The notes beneath the pieces are model-generated. The model made no database searches. It worked only from the letters and a program-made list of their open reading frames with translations, and was not told the DNA's origin. Positions 1-12,100 of a DNA stretch of 64,000 bases are shown here, piece after piece; position 1 is the stretch's first letter; every line of letters starts with the position of its first letter. Source of the stretch: Haliclystus octoradiatus (lineage: Eukaryota > Cnidaria > Staurozoa > Stauromedusae > Haliclystidae). The stretch lies in NCBI GenBank assembly GCA_916610825.1, contig OU744449.1:19313344-19377343 (forward strand), read 5' to 3'. Made by a program: the position numbers and the translations under genes.

Positions 1-110
1 TGATCATAAACGTTGTGTCAGTTATGCAAGGATAAAAACTCAAATATGTCAATCTGATGTTTGCCCAAATGCAAATTTAAACAAACAAAAACATTATCGC
101 TAAATTTTAC

Positions 111-3100
111 CTCTGCAGCTTTTCCATTATATAGCTTGAAATGATTACACGCTTTCAAATTGATTGCAACAGCACTATGAAGGAATGGACATTATTAGAT
201 GCAATACATTATGAATTTTCAAGAATTGAAATCGTACTGAAAACCTATTGAAAAATTGCTGGATAGGTTACTGAATTTGGTCACCTTTCAATAGCTTTTA
301 ACTTTAAGCTGAGTTTCAGTAGTTTTTCAGTGGAATGAGAAGAATCTACATACAGATTAAAATGCATATATCGCTTGAGGGACAGAACTGATTTTGATCG
401 AATTTTTTTTCTTTCAATACAATTGTCATTACCGTGTTTTAAAAAAATGGTATTTTGGTGATTCTTGTGTTCCACTTTTTGAAACCAAAAAAAGGAACAA
501 TATTATTAACCACAAGAGACTATTCAAAAAACAAAACTCAGATCATTTGAATTAATTTAATAAATATTCAACTGATCATCCCGATCCTGCTAGATACTCT
601 TCTTATAGTTAAACAATAAACACATTCCAAAAAGAGCAATTACCTTCAAAGTTAATACTTTTTGTTTAAACATTTTCTAGCATATACTTATCACATCAGC
701 AGGATTGTAGTGTTGCTATTGTTGTGTTATTGTAAGGTTTTTGTCTCAAAATTGATCTCAAATCTATTTCTGTCATAATTAACCGGAGTTCCAGTATCGT
801 TGCGCAGCAACACAATAATCCTCCTGATGTGTTAAGTTTGTGCTAGAAAGTATTAAAACAAAAAAGTTACAACTTTGAAGGCATATAGCACTTTTTGGGA
901 TGTCCCCTGCGAAAACAGTTCAGGCGTTCATGAGCAGTTCATGAACAGTTCATGAACTGTAAATGGCCCCAATTTTATGAACAGTTCAATTGAGCAATTC
1001 ATGAAAATTTGGGGTCATCTAAAGTTCATGAACCGTTTTCAGCAAGGGATGTTATAATCTAAGAAGAATATCTAACAGGATCGGGATAAACAGTTGAATA
1101 TTTAATTTTAGAAATTTCAAATGATATGAGTTTTGTTTTCCGTGTAGCAATGCGAACGTTGGCCGAAAATAATGGTCAAACTCTCTTGTGGTAAATAATA
1201 TTGTTCCTTTTTTGGATTCAATAAGTGGGACACGAGAATCTCCATAACACCATGTTCAAGGCCAATTTTTGACAGTAAAAGCGTCAAGCTCTGCAAAAGC
1301 GCAACAGTTACATGTTTCGATAGCAAAAAAGTTGTAACCAAAAACATTGTGTCCCAAAAGGCGATATATACACCTTACAGTGTCTGTTGAATTTCAGGTT
1401 CATTTCAGATTCTAGTATGCTTTCAATAAGTTATCAGTATCAATTCATCATACCCAATATTTATAATGATAGCGGCTTAAATAAGTCAATATCATAAGTG
1501 TAAGATGCAGACTTCAATTATACAATCATAATTAAATTATCCTACCTACCTGTCAGGATTGCCTTGTAAATAAACTGACAAAACTTCCTGAAAACAGATA
1601 GAAAAATAATGGATGTTAAGAATACCCTTTACAATTAATTCAAATTAATGATTCTGAGTAGCATTATGGGACCACATCAAAAAGGGGGGTCGTATGGGGA
1701 TGTAGCTGTTGAAAATATAGCTCTGGTTAAAGTCATTACAGTTACAACGTCTTCTATCCAGGGTCCGACAAAAGTGGGAATCTCAGGATCGCAGATCGCG
1801 GAAGGCTACATCAAATTCATAAGAAAATTGGTATTTTCATGATTTATTGGTCAATTGTCAACAAAAATATTCATAAGAAAATGACGAAACGTTTCAAGAT
1901 TCCAGAAGGCTAAACCTTTTGTTGCGCCCTTCTTCTATAAATAATCTTCAAAGATGTTGAATAATTTGTTCTATGACATACCTGTGAAACATCAAAGTAA
2001 TCCAATTTATAATAACATAAAGCCACATAAACATTCAATGCGATGTACTCCCTAGTAGAAATATACAGTACAAAATCAACATTAAAATACAACGAGGAGT
2101 CATAAAAAGGATTTGCAAGGGATATCTTTTCTACCTAGTAAGAAAATCATGTTGCTCAAATTTCTAAAGATCAGATATGAACTTCTATGTTTAAGAACTA
2201 TTGATGAAAATTTCATAGAAAGCCCAGGTCATTCATGATAATAAATATTTCATCGAACTGTTTAGAACAATATGTGGGGTTTGTGAACACAATTATTCCA
2301 AGATGACATTTAGGAATGTAGTTTGATCAAATATTTTATTGTATAATTACGGGAGATAATCAATTTTAAAGTTAAAGTTTTCCCTAAGAAAATATGGATT
2401 GTGTTCATGAGCTTATGAGCATTGAACTATTCCGTGTTCAGAACAACCCCATAAACAGTTTATGATTATTCCATAAAATATACATGAATATTAAATGACT
2501 TGTTTTGTATGAGCTTTTCCACGAAGCAATCACGAATTGTCTGTTTTTGAATTAATCCAGCAATTCGATGGTCTGCGAATGTGGCAGTGTTAGTTTGTAA
2601 GTGCTCTAGCTACCCCGAATTTGAAGTATTTCACGTGTGAAAAAAGTTCATCAGCTAATGAACTTGAAGTTGCCCAAAAGTTCATGAACTGTTCATGTTT
2701 TCAGGCAATTTAACGCTCATGAATCAGTTCATGAACTCTTTGTGACTCTTCATGAACTGTTCATGAACTGTTCATAAACTGTTCATGAACCCACACCAAA
2801 ATTTTCATGAACTGTTCATGAAGTTAATGAATTGTTCATGAACTGTGCATGAACAGTTCATGAACTCATGGATTTTTTCTCAGGGGTTGTAAAGTGAAAA
2901 GTAAATTCAAGTCCATAACATCTGACTTTTCAATCATACATCCATTACAATCATATATCCATTACCTGTTATCAAGTAAAATACGTTTGTAAACGTCAAT
3001 GGCTTCCTGATAATGTCCTCTCAGGTAATGGATAGAAGCAAGGCTCAACTAAAATGCAACAAATATGTATAAGTCCAAAGTAAAACATTGTCTTTAGTAG

Positions 3101-6100
3101 TTGTTAACATCATCACTTGTTTACAGATAAGAGGGTGATAAGGCAAGTACATGAACTATTCCTGAGCTGTTCATGAACTGTTCAGGTGGTTTATAAACTG
3201 GCCAAGTGGTTCATGCATAGTGGTTCAGATGGCTAATGAATAGTTCAGATGGTTCATGAATAGTTCAAGAACTTAACAATTATTTTTTCACAGAGGCAGC
3301 TACCTGGTCTTCAATAACATCTTGTAGCTTTGAATGATGTTCTAGTAATTTCTTTTCATCTGCAAACTAAAAATAAAACAGATCTTGAATTATATGATGA
3401 TTAATACCCTGAAAATAAATTAATATAAAAAGAAATTAATACCATAGAAACAGTTCATGAATATTGATCCATTTAATATCAATGAGCTTTTGAATATAAT
3501 TTTGGAACAATGTAAACAAGCAATGTGCTCATATTGACAACCGAATCAAAATCAATTACACACACACACACACACACACATCTATACCTATACATAACTC
3601 TAGAAACATCAACACTAAAATCAACATAGAATACAGATATAAAAGTAAATTAGTTTACATGAGTGAATACAAACAGAAACTAGTATGTGTTATGTTGCTA
3701 GAAGTAAAAATCTATAAGTAAATTTTACCTTGTGGGATAAATGAAACTGTAAACGGTTTTTTAATTTTCCTTCTGGACCTAAACAGAGGCGAAAACTCAT
3801 TGTCAATAAAATTATGATATTGGATAACATGCAGTAGCAAACATTGGGCAGTTCTTAAAGGGACTATGCAGCTGGCGGTCTTCTTTATTGCAAAGTGAGT
3901 TCACTTTTCAATACTCGTTTTCATGTTAGCTGTCTTCTTCTCTCTGGTAATCAATGTTTATGAAAAATGAAAAGCTGCATGATGCCATCTTGCCTCGTGT
4001 ATTTTTCCACGGCGCTGACTAGTTGGTATGTCCACATATGTAAACATTATTTATCGATGCAATCAAATGGAAAGACAGGAGAGAAGTGATAGAAAGTAAA
4101 GATCAGAAATATCTGAAGCGGAAACAGGACCTCAGCTCAAAGCTATGGAAATCTGTCCGTGCAAATGCTATGACAGTATGCGTGTGTTTGAAATTTTACA
4201 AAAGGAAAGTTCAAATTTCTGCGAGTCTTTCAGACTCTCGATTTGCTCTGGTCTTTTTAAAAAATTATTTATTATCTGGATAATGTAATCAAGGCAATTT
4301 TATGCTGTGATGTTGCTATCCATGCTTCGTAGATTAATCGGCTATTCTATTTGGAATTGTAATCATATTTCCAAAAGATGTTAACTACATAACGTGTATG
4401 TATATTGATCAACATTTGTGAATAATGTCAAATTGTCAATCGTTAGCATATAGTACAATTTACTGGACTTGTTGACTTGCTCTTGACTTGGTCTTTTTGA
4501 AATTGTTGAATAATAAAAACATGTTTACGTTTTTGTGTTGATTCGCTTTATTGTCATATTTTTTCTGACTTCAAAGTTATACTATAGCCCGCACAACCAT
4601 GAAATGCGGTAGGCCCTTATTTAATGCAATTTGTGTATCATTATTGATTCCTGTCCTTCAGAGTTTTCTAGCAAAATCGAAATTAATTATGAAATAGGAA
4701 TTAATGTTTAGGCCATTTCTGTTTGTTTAGCTATCCTCGACCTCGCAGCTTTCAATTCAGCCGATCAAAATGCGAAGTCGATGTAGTGACGTACAATAAA
4801 ATTTGCACCCAAAAAAATCCATAAGGGCTGCCGGTCTGCATAGTCCCTTTAATTTACAATCAATAGAACTCCACACAGGGGAACAAGGCCCTGAAAATTT
4901 AACATACTGCATGTGTGAAAGGTGTGAAGTTCATGAACGTAAAATGATTATTAATGGTAAATAAATAGTCCATAAAAAAGTTTATGAAAGGTTCATTAAT
5001 ACTTTAGGAAACAAAAGATTATTCAAATTTCATGATTTATTATTGAAATCTTCATGAAACTGATCAGTGTTCATGAACGGCTCAAAATGCTAAAAAACAG
5101 TTCATGAACGACGAACATTCAATGGCCTGTTTTTCATAAACTGTTCATGAAATGCTTATGAAAAACAGGCCATAAAATTCGGGCAATTTAACGTTCACGA
5201 ACTGTGCATGAACTTTTCATGAACTGTTTATAAGGCGTTCATTAACACTCTTGTTTCACTTGAACACAAATAAGCGTAAGTGTTTGTGAATGTTCATAAA
5301 AAGTTTATGAAAATTGTTTACATGAGTGAACATTTGTTGAACATAAACTATATATCCACACATTTTCATAACCATTATGAAATTCATCCAAATGTAAAAG
5401 CGCTTATGGTTCAAGATAAAGGAGGAAATCAGTCCTTTGAAAAAACGTTGTATGTAACTTGAAGATTTCTGAATAAATGATGATGATCTAAATAATTAAT
5501 AAATGACGAGGCGTATTCAAATTAAAAATGGTAGCTTGAATTTTCTATTGTTTCGAACGTTTCCGTTGTAGATATCTTTTGTTCCCTAATTGTTTGATTT
5601 CAGTGTGCATGCTTAGATCAGCTTTAAATTATTCAACTCGCCTACCCGGGTAACTCGCCCTCCTTGTAAACAGGGCCTTAGTTACATTAAATTAACTTTA
5701 AATTCATGTGTCTTCTATAGATTTTACTATTCTCACCATATGTCATTGTTGTTGTAGACATAAAATTGACAATCGCACCTTGCATCCTTGCAAAAAACAG
5801 TTCATTAACAATTCATGAAAATTTGGAGCCATTTAACATTGATGAACTGTTCACGAACTCCTAAATTGTTTTTTGCAGGGGGTACGATATTTAGAGAACA
5901 AATACAAAGGACGCAGGTAACTTTTATGCCCTTAATACATGTTGATGTTGACTCTGCATAAGGTCGACATAGAAAGAGAGTGACTTACAGTGATTATTTA
6001 CCTGAAGATAAAGAAGTGATACAAACGAATGTTAAAATATATAAAGAAACAAAAAAACACTATAAACCATTACGAAGTGCATACAAATTCCTGTAGCTTT

Positions 6101-9100
6101 AAATCTCATTTGCATGATGAATGAAGAACTCTTGGAATATAGAAATCGGACTTTTACATGTGAATACAGCACCTGAGCTAAGACTCTCGGGCTGTTGATG
6201 AGTGATGAGATGGTAGCTGAAAATATAGAGGTACCTTTATTTACCTTTATTGACAGCTTTGCTAGCTTCATCATACATCCCAAGCAAGAAGTAGCAGCAC
6301 CCCAGGTCACACCATATTTCTTGAGGACAGTCATGTAGCTTCGATATACCCTCGTATTCCTAATAAATAAGAATACTAAATTATTTATCATAATCTTCTT
6401 GGTGATAAGTTCAGTACAAAATATCAACACAACTAGGTTTACACAAAGTTTCGGCTGATTGACTTCAGCCATTCTCATTTAATAATTAAGAAATATATAT
6501 ACATAAAATTTATTTGCCTCTTGAGGGTAAAGTTACATCATGAACATTATTTACGGTATGAGATCGATATCAGTAACAACAGTAACTATGGTAACTAGCC
6601 TATAGATATATTTGTAATCATTGAGGAAATGCTGTATTTTGCCTTAAGGGGTAAATAAATGTTATGTATATATATATACCTTAAATAACAATAAAAAACA
6701 TTTACTTGAGAATGGCTGATTTCAATCAGCCGAAACGTTGTGTAAACCTAGTTGTGTTGATATTTTGTACTAATAATAAATTAATAATAATATTCTCTAT
6801 TTAGTTTACAGATGTGAATTTGAAAAATATCCCTGAGAAAAAATTGTTGAGTTCATGAGTTCATGAACTGTTCATGAAAATTGGGCAATTTAGTTTTCAT
6901 GAATTGTTCATGAACTCATGAACTGCTTGTCGCAGGGCAGGGGGAAGCTGATATTGAACTTTAAAGTGCCTATGAAATGAAAAAATGGGTTTTCAGATTT
7001 TTACAGATTATGAATCTGCATGTTCAACTTAGTCCCATCGCGATATTTTTTTTGAAAATTCGATGCCTAAGGTATATTTTTGGCATCACAAAGGTGCTAC
7101 ATTTTGGATGATTTTGGGGACAGGCGCCTGGGCACTAATTTAGCGGCTGTGACGTCAAGAGTTGTACACGCGAATTTCACTGCAATCGCTCAAAACACAA
7201 ACACAGTCTCTTACTGCTTCTTTCTTTTGCTTGAAAAACAACGTCTATTTTGATCAAGCAGAACTTAATTCTGGTTTAGAATGTGTTTTATCAAGCCATG
7301 AAGAGACATTATCCTTTCAACTTCAACCCAGCCTTGACAAGGTGAAGTAATTGCTCTGGACGTCCAAACTAGTTCTGAGAAACGCCATTACGAAGAGGAT
7401 GAAGAAAAATTATATGGTCGGTTTATTTTGGGCATTTGAAGGCAAGGTTGGAGGGAATAAAAGGTATAAGTGATTGGTAAGTGGTTATAATGAATGATGT
7501 ATAAACTCAGACAACATTAGGTAGCTTAGTTGATCATTTTTTGCATAATGTTAAGCCTGATAGTCTAGACCAACCTAAATATCCTTTTCGAAACCGAATT
7601 GCACGTGTAGTCTATTGAATATTTCACCTCTACACTTTTTTATGGATTTGTAGACTTATCTAAGATCAATTTATCACATTTCATTGTAAGTGTGAGTGAA
7701 TTATGTGAAAATATTTCCTGGCAAGACCCTAGAGAATGCAGTCTTCCTGAGGTTGGAATTCAAAACAATGCTGATGTTTGATGGAAATCCTTCAAAACTT
7801 CAATATACTAACCAGCCAGCACAGTTACTACAGTGCTACAATGAAAACAACTCTACCGTCTTGTAGACTGTAATTGAGATATCGTGCCGGCAGACAACGA
7901 GTACAGAAGGAATGCCAACGAAACGTATATGCAGTAAACAATTATCCAATAGACAATATATATCAGTTGAAACATTCTCAAATATTCTCAAAGAAAATCA
8001 AATTACATTTATTGACAAATAACTATAAGGAATACACTGATGTCTTTACAACATATTTCTGGAGCATGCTTGCATTGATCTTTTACACAATTCTCAGAGA
8101 TGTTGCATGTTTCTGCACGATGGATATGTAGGTCTCTCAAATGGGAAACATATTGCAGGCGCTGCGCTGCCAGCATGCATTTATCATAATACATCCAAAT
8201 GCACCAAGTTTCTGAATAGCTGAACACCTGGATACCTGGCTGCAACAATGAAAAACTGTAAACTCTGTTAAAAATCAATTGTCAGTAAATAATCTCTCCG
8301 TCCTTCGAATATAAAGTCTGAGATATGATTTTGCCTTCTGGAATTCTAGAACGTTTTGAAATTTTTCAAAATTTTGGCCTAAAGAACATAAAAATATATT
8401 TACTCTAGCCATTTGGAAACTAGGATTGCAGTTGCAGGATTCCCAGTTCTGTTTGACCCTGCCAAAAATGAAATTATGTGCACTTGGTATCACTTGAATA
8501 TGGACCAATGAATATTCTCCCTACTCTGAAGAAATATATATGAGGCAGTTTTGATGCTGATTTTTTAAATCATCTCACAATCTAAACACACATGCATGGT
8601 GATACATGTTATAGCAGATTCTGATCAAGTTTTAACGTTTGGTGACTTGTTGACTCAAACAATTAACTAAAAATTATTGGCATTATTAGTAATATGGTTT
8701 TGATTGTTAGATGTGTCTGTTAAATGTCATGTTAACTGATTTTCTTCATGTCAATTGATTTTGAGATAAATGACAGCGATACAAGAGACATGATGGCAAT
8801 ATTTCGTTATCTTTATAATAACATCGTCATGCAAGAGAGACGAGAGTGATGACGAGAATTTGTAAATATGGGCAATCATGTCTCTTTTATCGCTGTCATT
8901 TATCTCAAACTTAATAAGTAAGAATTTATTAGTCAATTGATTTATAATTTAAAATGTAATTTATTTTTTAGTAGGCTTAGGTAATAAATCCTATTATATG
9001 AGTTATGCATTATACCCCTAGTCCCAAAGAGTGCCTGAATGTCATCCTCTCCTTATTCTAATGCTCACATTTTCACTGTTAGTAATTGATTTAAAGTCTA

Positions 9101-12100
9101 ACTTTTATGCAAAAAAACAATTTAGTCATCAATAAACTGGCAATTTATCTTTCAAAAAGTGCTACATAGATAGTCAAGATGCGTACATACTTGACACATC
9201 CCTTCTCCCATGTACGCAGCTGTACGCTTTTGGTATGACCCCCTCCCCCTCAACTGAGTACGTTCTTTATGGCTCTCTTGCTGCACTGGTGGCATTTGAT
9301 TGTTTCTTTACTAGTGTTGTTCTTGTCTGGATTTAGATCATTCTGCTGCTACCATCGATCTATGTACTTTATTTATGAATTATATTTTATTATTATCTCA
9401 ATCCTACTCATTGTTTTAACTTCTTTGTTTTGTCGATTTTTCTCAAGATCAGATGTTATAGGCCCATAATAGAATTTTATGTAAATTTCATATTGCCTGG
9501 CAAGTAATTATGATAAGATAATAAATTATAATTTTAAAAATTGTATACATGTAAGATCACAAAGTTATCAGGAAATAATATCCATGCCATCTGTCTGTAA
9601 TTCTGTAGTATTACCAGCCTAATGCATGCACATATTACATTGTTGAGAACATTGAGACTAGACGGTGGTAGGCACTGACAGGGTACTGTCCCAAGGCTGT
9701 TTCATACATGTATCTCGCTATTTCTATTTTACATGATAAAAGGGCATGAATTGTAGGAAAAGTTCTTACTTTGAACGTCGTCTGTAAGCGAGTAAACTAA
9801 GGACTCAGATAACATTTTCAAATAAATATCTTGGAACCAGAAAACTAAGTGGACTGAAGATGAGCAGAGATTAACTACGATGTTGGCACTTTGCGAAGGT
9901 ACAAAATCACAACAAGATAATCCTACGAAGATTGTCCACAATCTTTTCAATTTCCGTGTTATTGAAAAAGTATGCATCTAGATAGCTACCGAACCACTTC
10001 TGCTTGGACAATTTACCTTGGCTGGAGCACCTGATACGCAATACTTACACAATGTTTGCAAATATACACGAGACAAACAACACAATCACTCCCACCATGA
10101 CTGCTTCTTGTGTTGTGTTTCTGATCTGTGTACAACTCTTGACGTCACACGCCTCATTTGCATAATCTGACCGTGTAAAGTGTCCCCAAAAATTTTGTGG
10201 AAATGCCGACTTTAGGCATCAAAAAAGGTAGGTTATAACTAATTATTTGCAATAAAAATTATATCATCGGAATCAGCGTAAAAATCTCTACAGGAATATG
10301 TGAAAACCTCAAAACCCATTTTTTCATTTCATAGGCACTTTAATCAACTCGTAATATTCCATATTTAATATTATCATAAAAAATGTTTTAATTAATATTT
10401 GGTTGGTGTTTACCATGTAAGTTACAGTAATGCTAACTCTAACATATTTGAGTGTTAAATGCTGTCAATAATCCGTTACAAATATCCCACTCTCCTTGGT
10501 CTTAGTTGGCATGCCCTTGAATATTGTTCTACCCCATTTGATATCTTGCTATAGCAATACAATTATTTGGTGAAGCTTGTTATGTCTTTCTCTTTGTTTT
10601 GTCTTTGTTATGTGTTTTGTCTTGTGCCTTTTATAACCTTATCTCAGATTGAATAAATATTGGATATTTATGCTTCATTGTTGAAAGATTGCATAGGCTA
10701 GCAAACAAAAGTATTTCACAAGTTGAAAGTAATAACAAACCTTCAATACCAGTAGACTATTCAAATGATTTATGGACGCTCAAAACACTCCTATCAAGAA
10801 CCTATTATACTCTACACAATAGCACATCCATGATTCTATTCAGAGTATGAGTAAAGTTTTTACCTTCTGGAATCCTAAGCTTTGTTAAAAATTTCTTCTG
10901 ACTTTTGCCCTCCAACGTACCAAAAGAAAAAACAACTATCTTTGTTAGTCTAAACAATATCTAGTTTCAGTGTAGTGCAAGAAAGAGACATCAACTAGGG
11001 CAGAAACTTTAACATTTGCTAACCATTCTTGAATTGGATATAAATAAGGAATTACCATGGCATTGTTTCCAATTAAAATATTGGTATCTTAGCTTCGGAG
11101 TTGGAAGAGTTTTCTTGAAGCCAGAATGTCTATAGAAATCCTACCAAATTTGTTTTACATAATTTACCAACTTCTGATATTCGGTTAATTTAGTTCAGAC
11201 ATCCTAGATCCCGGGATCAAAACTTTTCTCGTACACTCAGATTCTATTACAAGTGTGGACTGTTTATCTACTATATAAACGTCAATGTATGTCTGTTTGT
11301 ATCTACTGTATTCGAGATTCACGCTTCACACGGTAAACGTATCGAATCCATACTTTCCGTGGGGTATCTTAGATTTTTTGCGGCAACATCAGCCATGTTT
11401 TATGTTCGTATCTTTATATTCCTTCAATTGACGGCCTGAAGCGTATTTTTTCGTAGGATTTCTCTTGCGGCTCCATGGAAAGAACGAATTACATTCTCAT
11501 GTTTGTCACGTAATATCTTTCACACCCGACTGACCTTCAGCTCTATTGTTTATTTATCATTTGGGCCAACTAAATCTTCCATGTTTTTTGTTTTCAAAAT
11601 CAACCCAGCGGAGCGGGTTCACTTCACTAGTAGTTTGATATAAACTTCATTAGTAGTTTGATATAAACTTCACTAGTAGTTTGATATAAACTTCACTAGT
11701 AGTTTGATATAAACTTCACTAGTAGTTTGATATAAACTTCACTAGTAGTTTGATATAAATTTGATGCATACTCAGATTACAAAAGGAGCCCGATTAAATA
11801 TATATCGCAAATTTTAACATACCTCCATTGCTCGTTTGTATTCCCCAAGATGAAATGCGCAATAAGCAATCCATGATGCCTGCTTTGTTGTCTTTTCTCC
11901 CGAATGACGATTAAACTACAATTCAACAAAATAGGTCTTGTATTAAATCATTTATTACCAAATACACGCAAAACTATATCATTGTAATATTCAATGGAGA
12001 ACTCACACATGGATGCAAACACAATTGCATGGATTTCGGCAAAAATACGTTTCTAATCAGCTATATCAGCTGAAACACAGTTAATGTAAGCATGCCCCTA

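Noticed and set aside
6032..6478. 148-codon minus-strand ORF as its own gene
   Set aside because: It reads across the IFT56 exon 6245-6359 in a different frame and across a repeat arm.
11621..11759. CRISPR-like array
   Set aside because: Units are contiguous 23-bp tandem repeats without spacers in eukaryotic DNA, and they overlap a Helitron terminus.
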